Part shown: positions 8,742-17,350 of the stretch, piece after piece
Position numbering within the stretch: position 1 is the first letter of the stretch
How the letters are laid out: the number at the start of each line of letters is the position of its first letter
Assembly (NCBI RefSeq): GCF_001570485.1
Contig: NZ_BCTA01000036.1
Location: 496,001 to 560,000 of the forward strand
DNA length: 64,000 nt
From: Mycolicibacterium novocastrense
GTDB lineage: Bacteria > Actinomycetota > Actinomycetes > Mycobacteriales > Mycobacteriaceae
Direction: 5' to 3'
Position numbers and translations under genes: made by a program
Notes under the pieces: generated by a model
The model's database searches: none
Seen by the model: the letters and a program-made list of their open reading frames with translations, nothing else
Told to the model about the DNA's origin: nothing

Positions 8742-9901
8742 GCGGGACGCTTCGCCGGCGGTGAGTAGTTCGGCCGCCCGAGTCCGAGCGCGTGCTGGGC
8801 GATCATGTTGCGGAACACCTCCAGCGTGCCGCCGTAGATACCGGCGGGCCCGGCCAGGCGGAAGGCGTACTCGACTCCCCCGTCCCCCGCCGCGCCTTCG
8901 GCGCCGGTCGGCAGGCCGCCTGCGGCGCCCAAGAGGTCCATCAGGTCCGGTGCGACGTCCCGCATCGTCTGTGCGTTCGCCACCCGGCCGTACATCTCCG
9001 GCGTGCTCATCGCCGCCTCCATCCTGGCGATCGCGCGACCGAGCCGATACCGGGCCGAATCCTCCTCGCTGACAACGGCGGCGACGTGGTCGACCGCCTC
9101 GGCAAGCAGCAACAGGTGCTCGGTCATCGTCGCCAGCTTCTGCAGACCCTGATCGTCGCGTTCGATGGTGCCGTGCTCGGCGTTGAGCGCCTCCCGCAAC
9201 ACCGACCAGCCGCCGTTGACGGCGCCGACGCGGTACCTGTCGTCGACGCGGACGTCGCTGTAGTAGGTGATGTTGGTGCGGTCGCCGTCGACGGTGCGGA
9301 TCGGCTGGATCTCGATGCCCGGCGAAGACAGCGGCACCAGAAACATCGTCAGGCTCTGGTGTTTCGGCGCATGGGGGTCGGTGTTGGTGATCAGGAAGAC
9401 GTAGTGCGCGTTGTGCGCGTTGGACGTGAACATCTTGGAGCCGTTGATCACCCAGGCGTCGCCGTCGCGCACCGCCCGGGTTTTGCAGGTCGCGACGTCC
9501 GAGCCGCCCTCGGGCTCGGTGTAGCCCAGGCACAGTCGGTAATGCCCCGAGAGAACCTTGGGGAGTATCTCCTGCTGCAGTTCCGCCGAGCCGAACTGCT
9601 GCAGGCTGCGCGCCACCATCATCGTCGTGGGCCAGTGGAACCACGGTGCGTGGGAACGGCCGATCTCCAGCTCCCAGATCCGTCGGCGAACAGCGTTGAA
9701 CCCGCCCTCGGCCTCGGACTTGAAGTCCGCGGCGAGGTATCCCCGTGCGGCGAGCGCCAGATGGACGCCCTCGTCGAAGTTCTCGCCTGTTTCGCGGTCC
9801 CGCTGGATGACCTCGTCGGTGACCACGGAACGCAGGAACGCCCGGAGCTGGTCCTGGAACGCCCGGTCGTCCTCGCTCAGCGCTACACGGGAGAAGTCCA
9901 C
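8738..9901 (-). CDS. Acyl-CoA dehydrogenase family protein
   Basis: A 387-residue flavoprotein of the acyl-CoA dehydrogenase family, which introduces an alpha-beta double bond into an acyl-CoA. Visible are the FAD/substrate segment GYTEPEGGSDVATCKTRAV, INGSKMFTSNAHNAHY, RTVDGDRTNITYYSDVRV and the C-terminal IYGGTLEVFRNMIAQHALGL. The usual catalytic glutamate cannot be placed with certainty. The GTG start (9899-9901) lies exactly 9 nt after the TGTCAC half-site of S3, which supports a leaderless transcript. It is divergent from the SRPBCC gene. Confidence 0.9.
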   Translation of the reverse strand: MDFSRVALSEDDRAFQDQLRAFLRSVVTDEVIQRDRETGENFDEGVHLALAARGYLAADFKSEAEGGFNAVRRRIWELEIGRSHAPWFHWPTTMMVARSLQQFGSAELQQEILPKVLSGHYRLCLGYTEPEGGSDVATCKTRAVRDGDAWVINGSKMFTSNAHNAHYVFLITNTDPHAPKHQSLTMFLVPLSSPGIEIQPIRTVDGDRTNITYYSDVRVDDRYRVGAVNGGWSVLREALNAEHGTIERDDQGLQKLATMTEHLLLLAEAVDHVAAVVSEEDSARYRLGRAIARMEAAMSTPEMYGRVANAQTMRDVAPDLMDLLGAAGGLPTGAEGAAGDGGVEYAFRLAGPAGIYGGTLEVFRNMIAQHALGLGRPNYSPPAKRPA

Positions 9902-9910
9902 CCGGACACC

Positions 9911-9937
9911 GTGACACTATTGCGGTCGGTTGTAAAG
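9911..9937. promoter_or_regulatory. Operator/promoter-like site S3 (TGACA-N14-TGTAA)
   Basis: TGACA 9912-9916, 14-nt spacer, TGTAAAG 9931-9937, between divergent genes. On the minus strand the half-site TGTCAC ends 9 nt before the GTG of the acyl-CoA dehydrogenase. On the plus strand a transcript starting 9 nt on would carry a 24-nt leader with GGAAGG before the SRPBCC start. Confidence 0.65.
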
Positions 9938-9969
9938 TCTCAAGCGGTTCATCCACGGAAGGCAGCACA

Positions 9970-10443
9970 TTGGGCATCGTCACCACCAGTTCGGAGACCG
10001 CGTTTCGACAACCGGCCGAGGCGATCTACGACTTCGTGACCAACCCGGCGAACTGGCCCAAGACGTACCCCACCAGCGCCCACATCGGCGGATTACCCGA
10101 CCACCTGCCGTTGCGCGTCGGCGACACCTGGACCGAGACCGGTCCCGACGGTGATCGCATCTTCACGTGGCATCTCGCCGTCGCCGCGCGTCCGACGATC
10201 TGGGTCTTCACCTCGATCGGCCGGCTCGGTCACGACCGCGACGGCAACGGCGGCATGGAGGGCCGCATCACCGTCGAATACCACTTCACCCGCCCCGGCG
10301 AGGACATCACGCTGTTCACCCGGACGATGACGGTCGAGGCACCCAAGCACGCTCCGATGTCCGACGGTTTCTTCCGGGCGGTCAACCCGGCGCACATCGA
10401 CGCCTACCACTCCGCGATCGCCCGAGAACTCGACAACTCCTAA
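9970..10443 (+). CDS. SRPBCC (START-like) family protein
   Basis: A 157-residue protein with the helix-grip pattern: TAFRQPAEAIYDFVTNPANWPKTYP at the N-terminus, a central beta-sheet (GDTWTETGPDGDRIFTW, GRITVEYHFTRPGEDITLF) and a long C-terminal helix. Such proteins bind hydrophobic ligands or act as small enzymes; the ligand here is unknown. TTG at 9970 is used as the start because GGAAGG sits 6-11 nt upstream and no ATG or GTG is better placed. It is convergent with the hydrolase gene across a hairpin. Confidence 0.78.
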   Translation: MGIVTTSSETAFRQPAEAIYDFVTNPANWPKTYPTSAHIGGLPDHLPLRVGDTWTETGPDGDRIFTWHLAVAARPTIWVFTSIGRLGHDRDGNGGMEGRITVEYHFTRPGEDITLFTRTMTVEAPKHAPMSDGFFRAVNPAHIDAYHSAIARELDNS

Positions 10444-10455
10444 CCCCTCAACCCC

Positions 10456-10515
10456 GCGAGCGACCGTGTCTGCACTCGACACGCCGCGACGTCACGACAA
10501 TTTGCGGTCACTCGC
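10456..10515. terminator. Nested hairpin between convergent genes
   Basis: An 11-bp inverted repeat with one mismatch (arms 10456-10466 and 10505-10515) encloses a smaller GTGTC/GACAC stem. The inner part (TGTCTGCACTCGACACGCCGC, one base removed or changed) recurs at 42466-42488, so this is also a repeated element. Probably a bidirectional terminator. Confidence 0.5.
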
Positions 10516-10545
10516 CGGCATCGAGCGCACCCCCGGGACGCGCTA

Positions 10546-11460
10546 TCAGCCTCCGTGCAACGCACGCCGCAGGGCCGCGCCCTGGAGTTCGAACAGCCGG
10601 ATACTGGTGTCCCACTCCGGAAGCAGCGAGTCGAAGCCGTGGCAGGTGCCCGGAAACACGTGTAGTTCGGTCGCGACACCGGCGCGCATCAGCCTCTGCG
10701 CATACTCCATCGCTTCGTCACGCAACGGGTCGAGCTCCGAGCAGCTGATGAATGCGTCTGCCACACCGGACAAGTCGGCGCCGCGACCCGGAACCGCGGA
10801 CGCGTCGGCGGCGGTATCGCCAAGGTAGTGCCGCCACATCATCTCGGTGGCTGGCCCGTCGAAACCCGGCGTCGTGGTGAACTCCGCCTTCGATTCGGTG
10901 GGCCGGTCGTCGAGCACCGGTTGGTGCAGCAGCTGAAACACCACCGGCGGCGCCGACGAGTCCGCCGAACGCTGCGCGAGTCCCGCCGCCAGCGCGCCGC
11001 CAGCGCTGCTTCCCGCAACCGCCAGCCTGGCGGCGTCGAGCCCGAGTTCGGCCGCACACTCGTTCGCCCAGTTCAACACGGTCAGCGCATCATCGAGCGC
11101 CGCCGGGAACGGATGTTCGGGCGCAAGCCGGTAGTCGACCGAGAGCACGGTACAACCACCGCGCCTGGCCAGCTCGACGCACTGCAGGTGGTCGGTGTCG
11201 AGGTTGCCCAACACGAACGCCCCCGCGTGGCAATAGATCACCGCCGGTGATGGTGCGGCCGCTCCGCGATAGATCCGCACCGGAACCGAGTGCGCCACCT
11301 GCTCCTCGATCTCGACGACGATGTCGTTGACCGCCCTGGCCGTTTCGGCGCGGCGCTGGTTGAGCGAATCACGCACGACGCCAAGCAATCCCGGCGACAG
11401 GTCGGTGCGGGCCTCCGCCAGGTGGCGCAGCGCGGGGTCGAGCCGCTCGACGATGGTCAC
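10546..11460 (-). CDS. Alpha/beta hydrolase of the hormone-sensitive-lipase family
   Basis: A 304-residue esterase-like protein. The oxyanion motif usually written HGGG reads HAGAFVLG here (about residue 77), followed by VDYRLAPEHPFPAALDD, the nucleophile elbow GSSAGG and, near the C-terminus, the acid in ELDPLRDE and the histidine in FPGTCHGFD. It should cleave small carboxyl esters. The start lies only 4 nt after the stop of the Baeyer-Villiger-type monooxygenase gene, which fits a monooxygenase making an ester that this enzyme opens. Last gene of the seven-gene operon. Confidence 0.88.
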   Translation of the reverse strand: MTIVERLDPALRHLAEARTDLSPGLLGVVRDSLNQRRAETARAVNDIVVEIEEQVAHSVPVRIYRGAAAPSPAVIYCHAGAFVLGNLDTDHLQCVELARRGGCTVLSVDYRLAPEHPFPAALDDALTVLNWANECAAELGLDAARLAVAGSSAGGALAAGLAQRSADSSAPPVVFQLLHQPVLDDRPTESKAEFTTTPGFDGPATEMMWRHYLGDTAADASAVPGRGADLSGVADAFISCSELDPLRDEAMEYAQRLMRAGVATELHVFPGTCHGFDSLLPEWDTSIRLFELQGAALRRALHGG

Positions 11461-11464
11461 GACG

Positions 11465-12988
11465 TCAGCGCCTCGCAGCGGTCGGGGTCTCTGTGGTGGC
11501 CGCCGAGTCCCGCCGTGACGGGTCGAAGGTGTAGTCGGAGGCCTTGAATCGACGCGTCATCCCCCAGAACGCGCGGGCACTGCGCGGCCACTGCGTGACG
11601 ACCCGGCCGTTGGCGGCGCGGAAGTAGTTGCTGCAGCGCGTCAGCCAGACGGTGCCTTCCATCCAGCGGTCGATCTTGGCCAAGAACGCCGCCATGGTTT
11701 GCGGTTTGACCTCGATGTACGACTTGCCCCGGCGCCGAAGGTGTTTCAGCGCCCGTACGATGTAATGCGCCTGTGCCTCGAGCATGAAGATCACACTGTT
11801 GGATCCGACGTTGGTGTTGGGGCCGTAGAGCATGAAGAAGTTGGGAAAGCGCGGGACGGCCATGCCCAGGTAGGCGTAGGCCCCGTCGCTCCAGGTCTCG
11901 CGCAGCGTGACCCCGCCCTCGCCGACGACGTCGATCTGGCCCAGGTAGTCGGCGGCGGCATAGCCCGTCGCGCAGAGCACCACGTCGACGTCGAGTTCGG
12001 TGCCGTCCTCGGTCACCAACGATCGCGCCCGCAACGCTCGCGCCGGGCTCGCGACGACCTCGACATGCGGCTGTGTCAGCGCCTGCAGATAACCGGTGGC
12101 GAACACCAACCGCTTACAGCCCAGCGGATGGTCGGGGGTCAGCTTGTCGCGTAACTCCTCGTCGGGAATCGTCGCCTCGAGCATCTTGAGCGCGATGCCC
12201 TTGAACTCCTGCGTCTTGTCACTGCCGTTCTCGATGACCGAGATGTTCGACTCGCTGCGCAACCACAACCGGGTCCGGTAGATCTTCTTGGCCAACGGGA
12301 TGTGGCGGAACATCCACTTCTCCCGCTCGGTGTAGGCACGATCGGGTTTCGGCAGAACCCACGTCGGGGAGCGTTGTACCGAATAGACCCGCTCGGCCAC
12401 CTTGGCGACCTCCGGAACCAATTGCGCGGCAGTCGATCCCGTGCCGAGCACCGCCACTCGCTTACCGGAGAGGTCTACGCTGTGGTCCCACCGCGCGGTG
12501 TGCATCACCGTGCCGGTGAACGGTTCCTCCTCCACCAGGTCGGGCATGACGGGCCGGGTGAACAGGCCGACCGCGGAGACCACCACGTCGAAGTGGAACC
12601 GTTCGCCGCTCGCCGACGTCAGCTCCCACCCGTCACCCGACCACCGCGCCGAGGTGATCTCGGTGCTGAGCCGCAGATGCGGGGCGAGTTCGTGACGTCG
12701 CGCGCAGCGTTCGAAGTACTCGAGGATCTCTTCCTGTCCGGACCACAGCCGCGACCAGTCCGGGTTCAGATCGAACGAGTAGGAGTACAGGTGCGACTTC
12801 ACATCGCAGGCCAGGCCGGGGTAGGTGTTGATCCGCCACGTGCCGCCGACGCCGTCCTCCCGGTCGAAGATCGTGAAGTCGCGAAACCCGGACTTCCGCA
12901 GGAAGATACCCAGCGCCAGGCCGCCGGGGCCGGCACCGATGATCCCGACCGAGAGGCCGGCCTTCGGGCCCTTCACATTCGCACGCAT
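11465..12988 (-). CDS. Baeyer-Villiger-type flavin monooxygenase
   Basis: A 507-residue FAD/NADPH monooxygenase converting a ketone to an ester or lactone with O2. The first Rossmann motif GAGPGG is at residues 18-23. The Baeyer-Villiger fingerprint FxGxxxHxxxW[PD] appears as FTGTVMHTARWD. The second Rossmann motif is LGTGSTAAQLVPE. The C-terminal MLYGPNTNVGSNS segment is also typical. ATG 12986-12988 is the start; the open frame further upstream belongs to the overlapping dehydrogenase gene. It overlaps the upstream SDR gene by 16 bp. Confidence 0.9.
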   Translation of the reverse strand: MRANVKGPKAGLSVGIIGAGPGGLALGIFLRKSGFRDFTIFDREDGVGGTWRINTYPGLACDVKSHLYSYSFDLNPDWSRLWSGQEEILEYFERCARRHELAPHLRLSTEITSARWSGDGWELTSASGERFHFDVVVSAVGLFTRPVMPDLVEEEPFTGTVMHTARWDHSVDLSGKRVAVLGTGSTAAQLVPEVAKVAERVYSVQRSPTWVLPKPDRAYTEREKWMFRHIPLAKKIYRTRLWLRSESNISVIENGSDKTQEFKGIALKMLEATIPDEELRDKLTPDHPLGCKRLVFATGYLQALTQPHVEVVASPARALRARSLVTEDGTELDVDVVLCATGYAAADYLGQIDVVGEGGVTLRETWSDGAYAYLGMAVPRFPNFFMLYGPNTNVGSNSVIFMLEAQAHYIVRALKHLRRRGKSYIEVKPQTMAAFLAKIDRWMEGTVWLTRCSNYFRAANGRVVTQWPRSARAFWGMTRRFKASDYTFDPSRRDSAATTETPTAARR

Positions 12989-13692
12989 TGGCCACCGTCC
13001 ACGACGAGTTCGGCGCCGGTGATGAACGACGCGTGATTCGATACCAGGTAGGCGACCGCATCGGCCACCTCCATCGGCCGGCCGAGACGGCCGAACCGCG
13101 CGCTCAACCGGTCCTGCGTCGCGTCGTCGAGCATCGGCGTGGCGATCGGCCCCGGGAACACCGCGTTGACGCGGATTCCCTCGGGCGCGAGTTCGGCGGC
13201 ACAGACCTGGGTGAGTCCGCGTAGCCCCCATTTCGAGGACCCGTAGGCGGCATGCGCGGGAAATGCCCGCACGGCGCTGGTGCTGCAGGTGTTGACGATC
13301 GCTGCCCCGGCTGCCTGCCGCAGGTGCTCCAGCGTGGCCTGGATACCCAGGAAGGGTCCCAGACAGTTGACGCGCCAACTGGATTCGAACCCTTCGGGGG
13401 TCTCGTCGGCCAGCGCCGCACGGTGCAGCACCCCGGCGTTGTTCACCAGCGCCGTCACCGGACCGAGCTTGTCGCCGACGGCCTGCACCGCGGCGGCCCA
13501 CTGCGCGGGCGACGTCACGTCGAGTCGGATAGCGATCACGCCGTCGTCGCCGAGCTCGCCCACCGATTGCTTCAACTCATCGAACAGCAGATCGCATGCG
13601 GCGACGCGGAAGCCGTCTCCGCGCAGCCGCGCCACGATGGCCGCGCCCTGCCCCCGGGCGGCGCCCGTCACCAGCGCGACACGATCCGTCAC
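12973..13692 (-). CDS. Short-chain dehydrogenase/reductase
   Basis: A 239-residue classical SDR: TGAARGQGAAIV cofactor motif near residue 10, VNNAG, the catalytic YGSSKWG (Tyr-x3-Lys) and the C-terminal GAELVVDGG. It would oxidise an alcohol or reduce a ketone with NAD(P). The GTG start (13690-13692) overlaps the aldolase stop as GTGA, and its own end overlaps the monooxygenase start by 16 bp. In the operon it could supply the ketone used by the Baeyer-Villiger-type enzyme; this is inferred. Confidence 0.9.
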   Translation of the reverse strand: MTDRVALVTGAARGQGAAIVARLRGDGFRVAACDLLFDELKQSVGELGDDGVIAIRLDVTSPAQWAAAVQAVGDKLGPVTALVNNAGVLHRAALADETPEGFESSWRVNCLGPFLGIQATLEHLRQAAGAAIVNTCSTSAVRAFPAHAAYGSSKWGLRGLTQVCAAELAPEGIRVNAVFPGPIATPMLDDATQDRLSARFGRLGRPMEVADAVAYLVSNHASFITGAELVVDGGQCVRM

Positions 13693-14435
13693 TGGGCCTC
13701 CCGCAGGATTTCCGATGCACCGAAACGCAGCGCCTGCGATTCCGATGCGAGCGTCAGCATGCGAAACCCCAACTCGGCCATCTTCTTTCCATTTTTGGCC
13801 CCACCTGCATGGATGCCCGCGACGAGCCCGGCGGACGTGGCGGTGACCGCGACGCGGGCGATCGCGTCCTGCACGACCGAGGCGCTCCACGCCTCTGCGG
13901 GCGTGTGCCCGAGGGAGATCGCCAGATCCGCCGGGCCGACGTAGACGCCGGTCAGGCCCGCTACGGCGCAGATCTCGTCGGCGGCGGCCAATCCGGGCGC
14001 ACTTTCAATCATCACAAAGACACTCACCCGCGCTTCGTGTTCGGCAGGGTCACGGCCGAGACCGGCGCGCAGGGGACCGTAGCTGCGCACACCTGCGGGC
14101 GCGTAGCGGGTGGCCGCGACCGCTGCCGCCGCCTGTTCGGGCGATTCGACCATCGCCACGATCACGGCGTCGGCGCCCGCATCGAGCACCCTGCCGATGG
14201 GCGCGGGGTCGGTCGACGGAAGGCGCACCGCGGTCGCGATCGGCACGTGCTCCAACCTGCGCAGCAGCAGCGCGACGTCGGCGTCGTCGAGGTAGCCGTG
14301 CTGGATGTCGAATCCGACATAGTCGTAGCCGGCCTGGGCGAATTCCTCTGGACCGATGATGGTGGGGCCGACGACCCAGCCGCCCCACACCCTTTCTTTC
14401 GCGGCGAGCGCGTCCTGCAGCCTGCCGGTGCTCAT
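13689..14435 (-). CDS. HpcH/HpaI-type aldolase
   Basis: A 248-residue class II (metal-dependent) aldolase of the HpcH/HpaI family, which splits 4-hydroxy-2-oxo acids into pyruvate or glyoxylate and an aldehyde. Visible are YVGFDIQHGYLDD, AVIVAMVESPEQ, the metal glutamate in MIESAPG, the metal aspartate in VGPADLAISLG and the loop GIHAGGAKNGKKM. ATG 14433-14435 overlaps the upstream dehydrogenase stop as ATGA. Substrate unknown; its presence suggests a carbon-carbon bond cleavage after ring opening. Confidence 0.9.
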   Translation of the reverse strand: MSTGRLQDALAAKERVWGGWVVGPTIIGPEEFAQAGYDYVGFDIQHGYLDDADVALLLRRLEHVPIATAVRLPSTDPAPIGRVLDAGADAVIVAMVESPEQAAAAVAATRYAPAGVRSYGPLRAGLGRDPAEHEARVSVFVMIESAPGLAAADEICAVAGLTGVYVGPADLAISLGHTPAEAWSASVVQDAIARVAVTATSAGLVAGIHAGGAKNGKKMAELGFRMLTLASESQALRFGASEILREAQ

Positions 14436-15400
14436 TCGACGATCGCGATCTTGATACGGTCGGGCGCCGGGCGGCACGCCAGTTCGAAGGCCGCCTGGCT
14501 GTCGTCGACGCCGAATGTGTGTGTCACGTAGGCCGGTAGCAGGTCGGGATGGTGCCGGACGAACTCGTTGGCCGCGGCCAGCATCCGTCGCCGGTCAAGG
14601 GTCACACCGGACTTGAGCGTCAGGTTGTTGCGCAGCATGGTGCGCATGCTGATCGGATAGCTGTCGTCATCCGGCACACCGAAATAGAACACGGTCCCAC
14701 CGGGGGCGGCCGCCTCGACCGCGTGGCCGAGCGTGGCGACCTGGTGTCCGACGGCTTCGATCACCACATCGGGCCGGTCGCCGGGCTCCAGGTGGCTCAC
14801 CCACCGGTCGCTGGTGGCGCGCACGATCGTGTCGACACCGAACTCCTTGGCCACCGCGTCACGGTCGACGGGGTCGACGCCGGTGACGCGGCGCGCGCCG
14901 AAAGCCTTTGCCGCGTAGGAGAACAGCAGGCCGATCGAACCCTGTCCGATCACCGCGACATGCAAACCCTTGAGTTTGGGCAGCTGTTCGATCGCATACA
15001 GCACGCATGCCAGAGGCTGCAGGGCGACGGCGTGTTGTGGGCTCAGATTGTGGTCGTAGTAGGCCAACCCGTCGCCGTCGGCGACGACATGTTGCATCAG
15101 CCCGTCGAAGCCGGATGCCCAGCCGACCACCCAGTCCCCGACACCGTGGCTGCGGTGCCTGCTGGCGATCACCTCGCCGACGACCTCGTGAATCGGGAAG
15201 CCCGGCATCTCGGCCGCGCTCAGGCCGCGATCGCCGGGAATCTTGCCGCGAACGCCCCGGAACGGCGGCAGGTCGCTACCGCAGACGCCCGCCGCACGGA
15301 AGCGCAAAAGCACCTGCCGATCCGTCAGTGACTCGGGCGTCTTCTCCGGAATGTCTTGGCGCTCGAAGGTGTACGGCGCGATCAGTCGATAGGACCACAT
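14432..15400 (-). CDS. Zinc-type alcohol dehydrogenase (MDR family)
   Basis: A 322-residue medium-chain dehydrogenase. Catalytic-zinc ligands are suggested by AAGVCGSD (Cys and Asp) and FPIHEVVGE (His, Glu) in the N-terminal domain. The NAD-binding motif is VIGQGSIGLLFSYAAKAFGA and the adenine-ribose region GVDPVD. The four-cysteine structural-zinc lobe is missing, as in several MDR subfamilies. ATG 15398-15400 matches the family N-terminus (MWSYRLIAPYTFER). It lies one nucleotide after the P450 stop and overlaps the aldolase start. Confidence 0.88.
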   Translation of the reverse strand: MWSYRLIAPYTFERQDIPEKTPESLTDRQVLLRFRAAGVCGSDLPPFRGVRGKIPGDRGLSAAEMPGFPIHEVVGEVIASRHRSHGVGDWVVGWASGFDGLMQHVVADGDGLAYYDHNLSPQHAVALQPLACVLYAIEQLPKLKGLHVAVIGQGSIGLLFSYAAKAFGARRVTGVDPVDRDAVAKEFGVDTIVRATSDRWVSHLEPGDRPDVVIEAVGHQVATLGHAVEAAAPGGTVFYFGVPDDDSYPISMRTMLRNNLTLKSGVTLDRRRMLAAANEFVRHHPDLLPAYVTHTFGVDDSQAAFELACRPAPDRIKIAIVE

Positions 15401-15401
15401 C

Positions 15402-16649
15402 TCACACGCCCTCCACGTGGACCTCGACAGGAACACTGCTCCAGCCCCATTGGAAACTCGATGGCGGCCGGTAGGCGGCCTCGCCGTCAATACGCCACTC
15501 ACCGACCCGGTTGAGCCATTCGGTCACCATGATGCCGATCTCCAACCGTGCCAGGTGTACCCCGAGGCAGAAGTGTTGTCCCCGACCGAAGGCCAGAAGG
15601 CGCTCGATCGGACGGTCCCAGATGAACGCCTCGGGTTCGGGGTACTCGCGTTCGTCGCGGTTGGCCGACGCCAGAAGCGTGATGATCCGTTGACCGGGCC
15701 GCAGCGTCGTGTCGTGGAGGGTGAACGGCTTGCGGACCGTGCGCGCGAACCACTGCGCCGGCGCGCAGTAGCGGATCATCTCCTCACGCGCGACGGGCAC
15801 GTGGGCGTCGAGGTCGCTTCGGACGGCCGACAGCTGGTCGGGTCGCCGGCCCAGTTCCCACAGGCCGTGTGCGACGATCTTCGGCACCGTTTCGGTTCCG
15901 CCGATGAAGATACCGAGCAACTGGGTGGCGGCCTCGACGTCGTTGAACGCCGAGCCGTCGGGCAGTCGGTACTCGATCAGGCTGTCGGCGATCGGGTTCT
16001 CGCCTGGCACGGTCCTGCTGCGCTGGATGATCGGAATCAGGTACTCCAGGTAGCCCGGCCGCGCGTTGGCCACCTCGACCCCGCTGCCCGGCTGCGCGAC
16101 GCTGCCTGCGTTGACCGTCGCCAGCACATCGGCAGCGAGATCAATGGGCAGGCCGAGTAATTCGCACACCATGGATGCGGCGACGATGCCGCCGTAATCC
16201 TGCGTGAGGTCGAAGGTACCGCGGGGCAACAGTTCGTCGAGGCGCTCGTTGGCCAGGCCGCGGATGCGGTCGGCCAACTTCCCGACCGATCTCGGCCGGA
16301 ACGGGGCCGACGTGCAGCGCCGAACGGTGTCGTAGATCGGGGCGTCGAAGTTCGCGTGAAAAGGCATCGGATGCAGTGCCGGATCGGGTACGGGACCGTC
16401 GTTGCGGGTCGCGAGAACCGTTGCCGCGGGCAGTGTTCCCTCGGAGGCAACGAAAGTGCCGTCGTTGACCTCCAGCACCCGCCAGATGTCCTCGAAGCGG
16501 GAAACCGCATAGGTGTCCCACTTCTCGACGTAATAGACCGGATACTGGTCGCGCAGCGTCCGGTAGAACGGCAGCGGGTCGGCCATCACCGCCGGATCGA
16601 ACGGATCGTAGGAGAAGTCCTGCAACACTTCCGACTTCTGGGCGTTCAT
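15402..16649 (-). CDS. Cytochrome P450
   Basis: A 415-residue soluble bacterial P450. The I-helix oxygen-activation motif is FIGGTETVPK, the ExxR pair is EEMIR and the heme-binding loop is FGRGQHFCLGVHLAR, all complete. It would hydroxylate an organic substrate with electrons from a ferredoxin; a ferredoxin gene is found only at 21189, outside this operon. ATG 16647-16649 overlaps the upstream gene stop as ATGA. It probably starts the pathway encoded by the operon by introducing a hydroxyl group. Confidence 0.93.
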   Translation of the reverse strand: MNAQKSEVLQDFSYDPFDPAVMADPLPFYRTLRDQYPVYYVEKWDTYAVSRFEDIWRVLEVNDGTFVASEGTLPAATVLATRNDGPVPDPALHPMPFHANFDAPIYDTVRRCTSAPFRPRSVGKLADRIRGLANERLDELLPRGTFDLTQDYGGIVAASMVCELLGLPIDLAADVLATVNAGSVAQPGSGVEVANARPGYLEYLIPIIQRSRTVPGENPIADSLIEYRLPDGSAFNDVEAATQLLGIFIGGTETVPKIVAHGLWELGRRPDQLSAVRSDLDAHVPVAREEMIRYCAPAQWFARTVRKPFTLHDTTLRPGQRIITLLASANRDEREYPEPEAFIWDRPIERLLAFGRGQHFCLGVHLARLEIGIMVTEWLNRVGEWRIDGEAAYRPPSSFQWGWSSVPVEVHVEGV

Positions 16650-17350
16650 TGCAGCGGTGAGGGCGGTAGGGCCTGCAGGATGGAGTCCTCCCAGCCGTCG
16701 CGAAGCGCGGGAGCGACGCTCATCCACGTGACGATCTCGGCGGGCGGACTGTCCTTCCAGGACGGGTAATGGTTGGCGAAACAGTCCCAGTCACCGTCGA
16801 GCGCCCAGTAGTGGATGACCTCGTTGAAGCGGAAGGTCGTGATGAACGAACCGAGCCAACGCTTTCCGGTGCGCTCCGACCACGGCACATAGAGCCGTTC
16901 GAGTTCGCGGATGTAGTCGTCCTGGCGGCCGGGTTTGGTCTGCATGATCTCCTGGATAACCAGCCCTGCACCGAAGTTCGCCTCCTGCAGCTGTGCAAGT
17001 GTCCGATTGTACTTGCCCGCATACATGATCCGGCCCTCCCCCGAGGCGCCGATCTCGCCGAGGAACGTCGACCACTTCGCCGCCGCTTCCTCATGGGTGC
17101 CGCCCTTGGCCTGGGCCCTGCCGATGCGCGCATAGTCGGCGAATTTGTCGATCTCCCAGATGATGGTGACCTGCGGCCAGTGACCGTTGTACGGCGTCGT
17201 CGCCCACATCGCGAACAGCCGCGCGCCGAGGCCGGTCATCATCGGCTGATAGACGTCATCGAACATCTCCGTGAACCGGTCGGTACGACCGGAGCCGAGC
17301 GCGATCGTCTCGTGGAGATAGAGCAGCGTGTGACCGTAGTACTTCTTCAT
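16646..17350 (-). CDS. Hypothetical protein, NIPSNAP/EthD-like, first gene of operon
   Basis: A 234-residue protein of uncertain family. Two similar halves (YLHETIALGSGRTDRFTEMFDD and GLVIQEIMQTKPGRQDDYIREL), each followed by strands rich in aromatic residues (MWATTPYNGHWPQVTIIWE and FITTFRFNEVIHYWAL), look like tandem ferredoxin-like dimeric alpha-beta barrel domains, as in NIPSNAP proteins. No catalytic site is clear. The ATG (17348-17350) is part of TTCAT, directly beside the left end of a tnpB element, so the gene has lost its natural 5' flank. It overlaps the P450 gene by 4 bp. Confidence 0.75.
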   Translation of the reverse strand: MKKYYGHTLLYLHETIALGSGRTDRFTEMFDDVYQPMMTGLGARLFAMWATTPYNGHWPQVTIIWEIDKFADYARIGRAQAKGGTHEEAAAKWSTFLGEIGASGEGRIMYAGKYNRTLAQLQEANFGAGLVIQEIMQTKPGRQDDYIRELERLYVPWSERTGKRWLGSFITTFRFNEVIHYWALDGDWDCFANHYPSWKDSPPAEIVTWMSVAPALRDGWEDSILQALPPSPLQ

